The notes under the pieces: generated by a model
Databases searched by the model: none
What the model was told of the DNA's origin: nothing
The model's input: the letters and a program-made list of their open reading frames with translations, nothing else
NCBI GenBank assembly: GCA_965199235.1
Contig: CBDAQU010000002.1
Location: forward strand, 1,674,001-1,738,000
Direction: 5' to 3'
DNA length: 64,000 bases
From: BOG-908 sp965199235
Lineage (GTDB): Bacteria; Pseudomonadota; Alphaproteobacteria; Acetobacterales; Acetobacteraceae
Translations under genes and position numbers: made by a program
Part shown: in pieces, positions 1-7,487 of the stretch
Position numbering within the stretch: position 1 is the first letter of the stretch
Layout: every line of letters begins with the position of its first letter

Positions 1-239
1 GGAATGTCTATCAACGCCTGCCAGACACGCTGCCGAAATGCCGGCCCTGCTGGCGCAAGAGGCAGGTCGAACCGTTGAAGCATTCCGTCGAAATAGGCGT
101 TCATCTGCTCACGCGCCCGCTGAAGCAGCGTCGTCGGCGTCTGATCGCGGCCAAAACCCCAATCCACAGCGACGAGTGCGCCGCCTTCCTCAGACAAGGT
201 CAACGCGCCCAGCGGCGAGTGGAACGAGAGCTGCGGCAT
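1..239 (-). CDS. ogt: Methylated-DNA-[protein]-cysteine S-methyltransferase, N-terminal part (runs off window)
   Basis: This is the 5' part (79 codons) of a minus-strand gene whose 3' end lies outside the window. The start ATG at 239-237 follows a strong Shine-Dalgarno, AAGGAGG at 250-244. The segment FRQRVWQALIDI at residues 68-79 matches the conserved stretch that precedes the DNA-binding helix-turn-helix in Ogt/AdaB proteins. These enzymes repair O6-alkylguanine by transferring the alkyl group to a catalytic Cys in a PCHR motif, which would lie beyond the window edge and cannot be verified. Divergent from the ferredoxin gene. Confidence 0.8.
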   Translation of the reverse strand, partial: MPQLSFHSPLGALTLSEEGGALVAVDWGFGRDQTPTTLLQRAREQMNAYFDGMLQRFDLPLAPAGPAFRQRVWQALIDI

Positions 240-330
240 GCGTCCTCCTTCTACGCGCCGCCCGTCACGAAGACCAGACCTGCACTGGCTTGGCTTTCTG
301 CTCACCCGCGCGCACATGAAGCCTGCATCA

Positions 331-684
331 ATGGCGAGGTCGCAATTGGATTTGCCCAAAGCCGACGACCCTGCTTTGTTCTTCGACTTCCATGTGTTCG
401 TCTGCACCAATCGCCGTCCTGACGGCCATAATCGTGGCAGTTGCGCGGCCGGCGGTTCAGAGCGATTGCGTGATTACATGAAGGCGCGGGCAAAGGAACT
501 CGGCTTGGCCAAGGTTCGCGTGAACAGCGCCGGATGCCTGGATCGGTGCGAGCAGGGGCCCTGTGTCGTCGTCTACCCGTCTGGCATCTGGTATCGCGTC
601 ACGTCACCGGCTGACATCGACCGAGTCTTGGACGACCATTTCATCGGCGGCGAGCGCGCCCGCGACCTGATGATAGACCGGTGA
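331..684 (+). CDS. (2Fe-2S) ferredoxin domain protein, thioredoxin-like fold
   Basis: With the ATG at 331 the protein has 117 residues. Four cysteines at 25, 38, 69 and 73 (C-x12-C-x30-C-x3-C) match thioredoxin-like [2Fe-2S] ferredoxins; flanking motifs are FVCTNRRPDG and GCLDRCEQGPCVVVYP. It is a soluble cytoplasmic electron carrier of unknown partner. An ATG at 316 is an equally possible start; the longer frame from 238 would overlap the ogt start and is less likely. The stop overlaps the GTG start of mnmE by four bases, so the two are probably translationally coupled. Confidence 0.85.
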   Translation: MARSQLDLPKADDPALFFDFHVFVCTNRRPDGHNRGSCAAGGSERLRDYMKARAKELGLAKVRVNSAGCLDRCEQGPCVVVYPSGIWYRVTSPADIDRVLDDHFIGGERARDLMIDR

Positions 685-1976
685 ACTTCGTCAGACCCGT
701 GGTCGGCGACACGGTGTTCGCCCTGGCCAGCGGCGTCGGCCGCAGCGCCATTGCAATCGTCCGGGTTTCGGGCCCGCATTGCAGCCAGATAGTGGGCGGG
801 ATGTGCCGCTTGCCACCTCCACGAAGCGCGCGCCTCCGAGAGCTGCACCGCAACGGAGAGGTTTTGGACCGGGCGCTCGTGCTGTGGTTTCCCGCCCCGG
901 GGAGTTATACCGGCGAAGATTCTGCGGAGCTTCACGTGCATGGTGGCCAGGCTATTCTGGAAGCAGTCACCGACGCTCTTATGGATGCCGGCGCCCGGCC
1001 CGCCGAGCCCGGAGAATTTACGCGCCGTGCGTTTCTCGCCGGCAAACTGGACCTTCTCGAGGCCGAGGCGGTGGCGGACCTGATCGACGCCGACACCCCT
1101 CAGCAAAGGGCGCAGGCGTTGCGCCAACTCAGCGGCGAGCAAGGCCGTCTGTTGCACGACTGGTCATCCCGTCTGTTGCACAGCCTGGCGCTGCAGGAGG
1201 CACTGATCGATTTTTCCGAGGAGGAATTGCCGGCTATCGAGGCAGACCTGCTCGACGGCTTGAAGGGCCTTCAGGGCGAGTTGCGTCAGCACGTTGCACT
1301 GGCCAGGCTTGGCGAGCGATTGCGGCGGGGGTTGGTGTTCACCATCGCCGGGCCACCCAACGTTGGAAAGTCGTCCTTGCTGAACAGTCTTGCGCGCCGA
1401 GAAGCGTCCATTGTTTCAGCCATGCCAGGGACCACGCGCGACCTCGTCTCGGTCGACATGATATTCGACGGCATTCCCGTCACGTTGGTCGATACGGCCG
1501 GCATTCGCGATGCCGATGACGACGTTGAAGCAGAGGGCGTCAGACGCGCCCGCGACCAGGCCGCGCGATCGGACATGGTGATCGAAGTGGTTGAGGCGGC
1601 AGGATGCGAAGCCGCCGTGGCCGATATTGGCCGCCTGTTCGTCGCCAATAAAATCGACCTGGCGCCGACCCCTCCTGGCTTCTTAGGGGTCAGTGTGCGA
1701 ACAGGAGCCGGACTGGGTGAACTGTCACGTCAGTTGAACTCGGCTGCTCGACGATTGGCGGGGGCGGGCACGTCGGCGATGTTCAATCGGGCGCGCCATG
1801 CTGCCTCGCTTGGCGAGGCAGCAACGGCCGTAAGCGCCGCCCTCGCGTGCGACAATGCCGAAATGCGGGCCGAAGAGCTTCGTTTGGCCATACAGTCGCT
1901 TGGCCGTATCAACGGCCAGGTGGATACCGAGGACATGCTGAACCTGGTATTCAGCAGTTTCTGCATCGGCAAGTAG
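681..1976 (+). CDS. mnmE: tRNA uridine-5-carboxymethylaminomethyl(34) synthesis GTPase MnmE
   Basis: 431 residues. With MnmG it forms the complex that modifies U34 of several tRNAs. The N-terminal folate-binding domain (about residues 1-120) is followed by helices and an inserted G domain: G1 GPPNVGKS at 224-231, G2/G3 region MPGTTRD and DTAGIRD, and G4 NKID. The protein ends in CIGK, the C-terminal Cys motif needed for modification. It is slightly shorter than E. coli MnmE (454). The GTG start overlaps the ferredoxin stop (GTGA), and mnmG begins four bases after its stop. Confidence 0.95.
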   Translation: MNFVRPVVGDTVFALASGVGRSAIAIVRVSGPHCSQIVGGMCRLPPPRSARLRELHRNGEVLDRALVLWFPAPGSYTGEDSAELHVHGGQAILEAVTDALMDAGARPAEPGEFTRRAFLAGKLDLLEAEAVADLIDADTPQQRAQALRQLSGEQGRLLHDWSSRLLHSLALQEALIDFSEEELPAIEADLLDGLKGLQGELRQHVALARLGERLRRGLVFTIAGPPNVGKSSLLNSLARREASIVSAMPGTTRDLVSVDMIFDGIPVTLVDTAGIRDADDDVEAEGVRRARDQAARSDMVIEVVEAAGCEAAVADIGRLFVANKIDLAPTPPGFLGVSVRTGAGLGELSRQLNSAARRLAGAGTSAMFNRARHAASLGEAATAVSAALACDNAEMRAEELRLAIQSLGRINGQVDTEDMLNLVFSSFCIGK

Positions 1977-1980
1977 TGTA

Positions 1981-3720
1981 ATGGACACGAGCTTCGACGT
2001 AATCGTCATCGGTGGCGGCCACGCTGGAACCGAAGCTGCCGCGGCAGCCGGGCGCATGGGTGCACGAACGCTTCTTCTCTCGCAGAAGCTGGATCGTATT
2101 GGTGAGCTATCGTGCAATCCTTCTATCGGTGGGATCGGCAAGAGCCATCTCGTCCGTGAGGTTGACGCGCTCGACGGTCTCATCGCGGTGGCTGCCGACG
2201 CAGCTTGTATTCACAATAAGGTTCTCAATAGAAGTAAAGGTCCGGCAGTGCAGGGCGTCCGCGTCCAGCTAGACCGACGTCTATATAAAACGACGATCCA
2301 GACCCTGTTGCGCCAGACGCCGAACCTCGAATTGTTGGAAGACGAGGCAGCGGAGCTTGTGCTGGCACAGCAGGGCGATGTGATTGGTGTTTGCACCAGG
2401 TCGGGTCGCTGCTTTCGAGCCGGTGCGGTCGTCGTAGCCTCAGGCACGTTCTTACGCGGCATCATCCATGTCGGCCGGGATCAAACCCCGTCCGGCCGAT
2501 TGAACGATGAAGCTTCGGTTAGCCTGGCAGAAAATCTTACACGGCTTGGCTTGCCCCTGGGCAGGCTGAAGACCGGCACGCCGCCCCGTTTGGCGAAATC
2601 CTCAATCGACTGGGCGGGACTTCAGGTTGACCAGGGAGACGCTGACCCGAAACCGCTTAGTTTTTTGACGAACGCCATCATTGGCCAGCAGACAGAATGC
2701 CGGATTACTGGGACCACGGCCGCCACGCACGAATTTATCAGGGCGCATCTCGATGACACTGCTGTTTACGGGGGGAGGATCGTAGGTCCTGGCCCTCGCT
2801 ATTGTCCATCTATTGAGGACAAAGTAGTGCGCTTCGCTGATCGAACACGTCACCAGGTGTTCCTCGAACCTGAAGGCCTGCCAGGCACGCTGGACGGTGA
2901 AACCATCTACCCAAATGGCATCTCAACCAGTCTGCCGCTTCATCTGCAACAGGAGATGCTCGAGACGATCCCGGGCTTGGAGCATGCCGTAATCACTCAG
3001 CCGGGCTATGCGGTTGAATATGATTTCGTTCAGCCGACAGCATTGCGGCACACCCTGGAGATGCGGCTTCTACCTGGCCTGTTTCTCGCCGGCCAAATCA
3101 ACGGAACCACCGGCTATGAGGAAGCAGCCAGCCAGGGTGTGTTTGCAGGGATTAACGCTGCGTTGCGGGCTGCCGGTAGAACGCTCGTCACTCTGGACCG
3201 CGCCTCCAGCTACATCGGCGTGATGGTTGACGATTTGGTTAGCAAAGGTGTGTCGGAACCTTACAGAATGTTTACGTCACGGGCTGAGTTCCGGCTACGT
3301 CTGCGCTGCGACAATGCCGACCTTCGTTTAACCCCGGTTGGCATCGCAGCCGGCTGTGTTCAGACCATCAGGCGTGACAGGTTTCTGAAATTCGAGGAGC
3401 GTGTAAACCGTGCGTTCACTGACCAGAAATTTGCGGCCCAGGTCGCTGATGTCAGGGTTTTGGAGCAGGTAGCAGCGACGACGTTTTATGGTGGCTACAT
3501 TAAGAGGCAGGAAGCGGAGGTGAAATCGCTTCGTGCGTTTGGAGATCGCGCAATCCCTGGGTCCACGGACTACAACTCGCTTGTTGGTCTCACGACAGAG
3601 GCTCGCTCACGACTAACTTCGGTTAGGCCGGAGAGACTTGGAGACTTGCGTCACATAGAAGGCCTTACGCCGGCAACCATGGCCATAGTTGCCGGCCATA
3701 TACGCCGATCTCTGGCTTGA
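1981..3720 (+). CDS. mnmG: tRNA uridine-5-carboxymethylaminomethyl(34) synthesis enzyme MnmG
   Basis: FAD-dependent partner of MnmE. The N-terminal dinucleotide fold GGGHAGTEAAAAAGR (about residues 11-25) is present, as are both family cysteines, in LSCNPSIGGIGKSH and in GPRYCPSIEDKV. At 579 residues it is roughly 45-50 shorter than E. coli MnmG (629). The missing stretch lies between the DRFLKFEERV segment and YGGYIKRQEAEV, that is, in the helical C-terminal region; the terminal GLTPATMAI segment is intact. The gene looks visibly less GC-rich than most of the window. Confidence 0.95.
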   Translation: MDTSFDVIVIGGGHAGTEAAAAAGRMGARTLLLSQKLDRIGELSCNPSIGGIGKSHLVREVDALDGLIAVAADAACIHNKVLNRSKGPAVQGVRVQLDRRLYKTTIQTLLRQTPNLELLEDEAAELVLAQQGDVIGVCTRSGRCFRAGAVVVASGTFLRGIIHVGRDQTPSGRLNDEASVSLAENLTRLGLPLGRLKTGTPPRLAKSSIDWAGLQVDQGDADPKPLSFLTNAIIGQQTECRITGTTAATHEFIRAHLDDTAVYGGRIVGPGPRYCPSIEDKVVRFADRTRHQVFLEPEGLPGTLDGETIYPNGISTSLPLHLQQEMLETIPGLEHAVITQPGYAVEYDFVQPTALRHTLEMRLLPGLFLAGQINGTTGYEEAASQGVFAGINAALRAAGRTLVTLDRASSYIGVMVDDLVSKGVSEPYRMFTSRAEFRLRLRCDNADLRLTPVGIAAGCVQTIRRDRFLKFEERVNRAFTDQKFAAQVADVRVLEQVAATTFYGGYIKRQEAEVKSLRAFGDRAIPGSTDYNSLVGLTTEARSRLTSVRPERLGDLRHIEGLTPATMAIVAGHIRRSLA

Positions 3721-3721
3721 A

Positions 3722-3737
3722 TGTTTCACGTGAAACG
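3722..3737. promoter_or_regulatory. parS: parS centromere site 1
   Basis: TGTTTCACGTGAAACG matches the 16-bp parS consensus TGTTTCACGTGAAACA at 15 of 16 positions. It starts two bases after the mnmG stop, about 0.6 kb from parA and 1.4 kb from parB, as is typical of ParB-binding sites near the origin in alphaproteobacteria. Translated in the rsmG frame it would read VSRET if the TTG start at 3717 is used. Confidence 0.93.
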
Positions 3738-3743
3738 GCCGGA

Positions 3744-4322
3744 ATGGGTGTTTCACGTGAAACAGACATCCAGCTCCAAAGGTTTGTCGAGCTATTAGCA
3801 CGATGGAACACTCGCATTAACTTAGTGGGTCCGATACGACCGGACGCCATCTGGTCTCGCCACGTTCAGGACTCTCTTCGACTAATTCCCTTGATGCCGG
3901 CGAGCGCCGTGTCTGCTACCGACCTTGGAAGCGGCGGTGGATTTCCCGGCATGGTGCTCGCAGTCGCCACTGGATGCCATTTTAGCCTGATAGAAGCAGA
4001 CAGGCGAAAGGCTGCCTTCCTCATTGAAGCCGCTCGCACGCTGAACGCACCCGTAACTGTCCATGCTACTCGCATTGAAAGCCATCCGTGTTCTCCAGCG
4101 CAGCTTGTGACCAGTCGCGCTCTGGCGCCGCTTCCTCGCCTCCTCGACATGGCGTATCCCCTGCTGACCCAAGACGGGGTTTGTCTCTTCCATAAGGGTC
4201 AAAAGGTAGAGACGGAGCTGGACGCTGCACGTAAGAGCTGGACTATGACCGTCGAACACTTTCGTAGCGACTCGAACCCGAGCAGCGTCATTTTGCGCCT
4301 AAGTAAGCTGGCCCGTGTCTGA
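3744..4322 (+). CDS. rsmG: 16S rRNA (guanine-N7-)-methyltransferase RsmG
   Basis: 192 residues from ATG 3744; a TTG at 3717 overlapping the mnmG stop would add nine. Methylates G527 of 16S rRNA. Motifs seen: RWNTRINLVGP near the N-terminus, the SAM-binding TDLGSGGGFPGMVLA, and SLIEADRRKAAFL. I prefer the ATG because it gives a family-like N-terminus of about ten residues before the first helix. The reading frame runs through parS site 2. The last eight bases overlap the GTG start of parA. Confidence 0.92.
   Translation: MGVSRETDIQLQRFVELLARWNTRINLVGPIRPDAIWSRHVQDSLRLIPLMPASAVSATDLGSGGGFPGMVLAVATGCHFSLIEADRRKAAFLIEAARTLNAPVTVHATRIESHPCSPAQLVTSRALAPLPRLLDMAYPLLTQDGVCLFHKGQKVETELDAARKSWTMTVEHFRSDSNPSSVILRLSKLARV
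3749..3764. promoter_or_regulatory. parS: parS centromere site 2
   Basis: TGTTTCACGTGAAACA is a perfect 16-bp parS palindrome, 27 bp centre to centre from site 1. It lies inside the first codons of rsmG and encodes a VSRET stretch. It is the expected loading site for the ParB encoded just downstream. Confidence 0.95.
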
Positions 4323-5109
4323 CGCTGTCAAACCTCAGTCCAGAACCGTAGCTATCGCCAACCAAAAAGGCGGTGTGGGCAAAACCACGACCGCAATCAA
4401 CCTTGCGACCGCATTGGCCCTGCAAGGTTTGCGTGTTTTGCTGGTTGACCTTGATCCGCAAGGCAATGCTTCGACAGGATTGGGCCTGGACAGGCGCCGA
4501 CGCGGGGTGGGCACCTACACGATGCTGCTCGACGGCGTCCACCCAGCCGAGCTTCTCCAGCCAACGGAAGTTCAAGGCCTGGACGTCATATCAGCAGAGC
4601 CCGACCTCGCAGGTGCCGAAGTCGAGCTCGTTTCGATGCCTCGACGCGAATTTCGCTTACGTGACAGCTTGGCAAAGGCGTCAGGCTACGATCACATCTT
4701 GATTGACTGTCCTCCAAGCCTGACGCTTCTCACGTTAAACGGCCTGGTCGCAGCCGGCTCGGTGCTGGTACCACTGCAATGCGAATTCTTTGCCCTCGAA
4801 GGCATAAGTCAGCTGGTGCACACTATCGAGCTGGTTAACCAAAATCTCAACCCAGGGCTGGCGTTGCAAGGAATCGTGCTCACCATGTTTGACCGTCGCA
4901 ACAACCTGTCAGACCTGATCGCAGCGGATGCCCGGAGCTTCTTCGGAAATTCGGTCTACGACACCATGATCCCACGCAACGTCCGCATCTCCGAAGCCCC
5001 CAGTCACGGCAAGTCGGTTCTCATCTATGATAAAACATCGGCTGGCGCGCTTGCCTATACGCAGCTTGCTGCCGAGATGCTGCACCGTCAGGCGAAGCTA
5101 GCAGCATGA
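4315..5109 (+). CDS. parA: Chromosome partitioning ATPase ParA (Soj family)
   Basis: 264 residues. Deviant Walker A motif KGGVGKTT at 18-25, followed by the family motif DLDPQGNASTGLG and the Walker B-like ILIDCPPSLTLLT. ParA binds the nucleoid as an ATP dimer and moves ParB-parS complexes toward the pole. The GTG start lies within the end of rsmG and the stop overlaps the parB ATG (ATGA), giving a compact rsmG-parA-parB unit. Confidence 0.96.
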   Translation: MSDAVKPQSRTVAIANQKGGVGKTTTAINLATALALQGLRVLLVDLDPQGNASTGLGLDRRRRGVGTYTMLLDGVHPAELLQPTEVQGLDVISAEPDLAGAEVELVSMPRREFRLRDSLAKASGYDHILIDCPPSLTLLTLNGLVAAGSVLVPLQCEFFALEGISQLVHTIELVNQNLNPGLALQGIVLTMFDRRNNLSDLIAADARSFFGNSVYDTMIPRNVRISEAPSHGKSVLIYDKTSAGALAYTQLAAEMLHRQAKLAA

Positions 5110-5960
5110 CCGCATCTGCGCCGCGGCTCGGTCGTGGGCTGGCCGCTCTGATGGGCGATTCTGCAATACGGGCGGACGAGTCACAATCTACGGTAGAAAC
5201 GCGCGCGCTCGCCATCGACAAACTGCAACCAGGCCCGTTCCAGCCGCGGACGAGCTTCAGTTCAGACAGCCTCGCCGAACTGGTCAACTCGATCAAAGCA
5301 AGGGGCGTGCTGCAACCACTGCTGGCCAGGCCGCATCCGCAGCAATCGGGCCAATACCAGATCATTGCCGGCGAACGTCGCTGGCGGGCAGCTCAGCAGG
5401 CCGGCCTGCATGAAGTGCCGGTGCTCATTCGTGACTTGACCGATGTCGATGCGATGGCAGCGTCGCTCGTCGAGAACCTCCAACGACAGGACCTTAATCC
5501 AATCGAAGAAGCTGAGGGTTTCCGTCGCCTCGTCGAGGAGTTCGGCCTCACACAGGAGCAGCTCGGCGCCGCCGTCGGCAAGTCCCGAAGTCACGTCGCA
5601 AACGTGATGCGCCTGCTGAACTTGCCAGCAAGCGTCCGCTTGGACGTGCAGACGGGGAAATTATCAGCCGGTCACGCCCGCGCACTGCTGGCCCACGACG
5701 ATCCAGAAACGGCAGCCAAGATCGTCCTAGCCCGTGGACTCAGCGTGAGACAAGCCGAAGCTTTGGCCGCTGCAAAACCGCCGAAGTCAGCTTCGCTCGC
5801 GGTTCGGGACCCCGAAACAGAAGCTTTGGAGCGAGACCTGTCTGAGCGACTGGGGTTGACGGTCGAGGTCGCCTTCGACGGCAAGGGCGGTGCATTGACG
5901 ATCAAATACCGTAACCTGGACCAGCTCGACAGCATCGTGGCACTCCTCAGTCAAAACTGA
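5106..5960 (+). CDS. parB: Chromosome partitioning protein ParB (Spo0J family)
   Basis: 284 residues. The N-terminal GRGLAALMGD is the conserved ParA-stimulating peptide. The ParB/Srx CTPase domain includes GERRWRAAQQAG, and the helix-turn-helix region has LTQEQLGAAVGKSRSHVANVMRL split by the recognition turn. The C-terminal dimerisation helix ends near residue 284. It should load on the two parS sites at 3722-3764. Its 3' end overlaps the convergent holA by 14 bases. Confidence 0.96.
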   Translation: MTASAPRLGRGLAALMGDSAIRADESQSTVETRALAIDKLQPGPFQPRTSFSSDSLAELVNSIKARGVLQPLLARPHPQQSGQYQIIAGERRWRAAQQAGLHEVPVLIRDLTDVDAMAASLVENLQRQDLNPIEEAEGFRRLVEEFGLTQEQLGAAVGKSRSHVANVMRLLNLPASVRLDVQTGKLSAGHARALLAHDDPETAAKIVLARGLSVRQAEALAAAKPPKSASLAVRDPETEALERDLSERLGLTVEVAFDGKGGALTIKYRNLDQLDSIVALLSQN

Positions 5961-6975
5961 CGGTCGGCCTCTGGCGGTGCTGCGATCTCGCACGACGAAC
6001 GATGTCTGCCATGAAGCGGCTTGCAAGAAGTTCGGGCCGGCTGCCCGTTCGTTTGCATTCTATTTCCACCCGGCGCGCCTCCTGCATGCATCGCAGCAAC
6101 TCGTCCTCCGACCACAGCCCGATAGCGGACACCATCGTCGGCACAGCACGGTAAAACACCGGCGGCCGCATCATCCTGACCACCTCGGTGGCGGACGCGC
6201 CCGCTGCCACGCGCAATTTGGCCTGGTGTAACTTCTGCAACAAAGACATCGCCATCCTGATCACGCCAACGCCGCTTTGCCCGTCGGCGATTGCAAGCTC
6301 GATCCCGTGGTCAGCGTCGGCCCATCGCCCAAGGATTGCAGCCATAATGGCGTCGCCACCCGCTCCGGCAGCCTGACCGACGCAGCTCTGCGCCGCCTCC
6401 AGCGTCAAACGCCCGCTTGGACCGACAAACAGAGCGAGTTTCTCTACCTCGCCTCGAACAGCAGACCGGCCTGGCTCGAGAGACTGAACGAGCCATTCGA
6501 CAGTGTCGTCATCGGTGCTGACGTCGAACTCTGCACAAATGCTCCGAATCAGGGCGTTCACTGCCCGGCCTTCCTCGACGTGGCAGGCCAACGCCGCGCC
6601 TTCCGCCGAGGCTTCCACAAAGCTCCTCAGCTTGCCCTTGGGTAGTCCGGGCGCCTCCAGGATCAGCATGGCAAGGCCGGGCGTTCTCATCGCTTCGGTC
6701 ACGGCAGGCAGGACCGCGTCGGTCGCGTCCCGCACCAGCACCACGCGACGGCCGCCAATCATGGACAATGCGGCCACTTCCGCCGGTATGCGTGCCCAAC
6801 CCTCGCGCGTTAACTCGGTTACCAGGAATGGGTCATCGAGCGACCCGGCTACTCGTCTGGTCAGGGCCTGCCCGCGTTCGCGTATCAGGCCCTCGTCTTC
6901 GCCGTAGATCAACGCCAGTCGAGCGGCACCTGGGTCACGCAGGAAACCCGCCACCTGCCGGGCATCAAGCTTCAT
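5947..6975 (-). CDS. holA: DNA polymerase III subunit delta
   Basis: 342 residues from ATG 6975. Clamp-loader delta subunit, recognised by LIYGEDEGLIRERGQAL near the N-terminus, VLVRDATDAVLPAV, and the position after lptE. An AGGG sequence sits six bases before this ATG. The alternative TTG at 6981 overlaps the lptE stop and has no spaced ribosome-binding site. The final helix RFMADIVRRARSQHRQRP is Arg-rich. Confidence 0.92.
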   Translation of the reverse strand: MKLDARQVAGFLRDPGAARLALIYGEDEGLIRERGQALTRRVAGSLDDPFLVTELTREGWARIPAEVAALSMIGGRRVVLVRDATDAVLPAVTEAMRTPGLAMLILEAPGLPKGKLRSFVEASAEGAALACHVEEGRAVNALIRSICAEFDVSTDDDTVEWLVQSLEPGRSAVRGEVEKLALFVGPSGRLTLEAAQSCVGQAAGAGGDAIMAAILGRWADADHGIELAIADGQSGVGVIRMAMSLLQKLHQAKLRVAAGASATEVVRMMRPPVFYRAVPTMVSAIGLWSEDELLRCMQEARRVEIECKRTGSRPELLASRFMADIVRRARSQHRQRPTVSFD

Positions 6976-6977
6976 AA

Positions 6978-7487
6978 TCAACCCTGGCCGGGATGCGACC
7001 TGAAATATACGGCTACACCCTGCACGATCTGGTCGGCCAGCGCGCTTGCCAGGCGTCGTTGCGCCGCCTCTTCAGACAGCGTGGCGTAGAAAAATTGTTC
7101 GTCGATGATGTTGTAGCCGTCCACCGTCCTGACTGTACCGCTAGCTACCGGCACAGCGCTGTTTGAGGCGGAACGCAAACTCCAGACTGCCGAGCCGACA
7201 TCGCGGTTGCGCGTGCTCGAATTGTCGATCTGGATGTCGACCGCCTGCGACGCTTCGGTGTAACCAACCACCAACGTGAATTGCTTGGCGATACCGGTGG
7301 ACGCCCCCTCCAGCCTAGTCTGCAGCGCTTCTCGTAACATCTGGCCTGGCCGGTTTGGGATGATGTCGACGTACACCGACGGCAGGCTGGCCGAGCGTTC
7401 GAGCCGGCTGGAGTATAAAGGCTGAAACCCGCAACCCGTTGCCAGCATCGCCAGCGCTGTACTCAGACCAAAGCGCCGTCGCGTCAC
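6978..7487 (-). CDS. lptE: LPS assembly lipoprotein LptE
   Basis: 169 residues from a GTG at 7487 that overlaps the leuS stop (GTGA). The N-terminus carries a Tat/Sec-like signal (TRRRFGLSTALAM) with lipobox LATGC, so it is a predicted outer-membrane lipoprotein. The GFQPLY sequence just after the lipobox Cys is typical of alphaproteobacterial LptE. It plugs the LptD barrel for LPS export. The genomic order leuS-lptE-holA is the standard one. The much longer open frame upstream in the same phase is only a shadow of leuS. Confidence 0.9.
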   Translation of the reverse strand: MTRRRFGLSTALAMLATGCGFQPLYSSRLERSASLPSVYVDIIPNRPGQMLREALQTRLEGASTGIAKQFTLVVGYTEASQAVDIQIDNSSTRNRDVGSAVWSLRSASNSAVPVASGTVRTVDGYNIIDEQFFYATLSEEAAQRRLASALADQIVQGVAVYFRSHPGQG

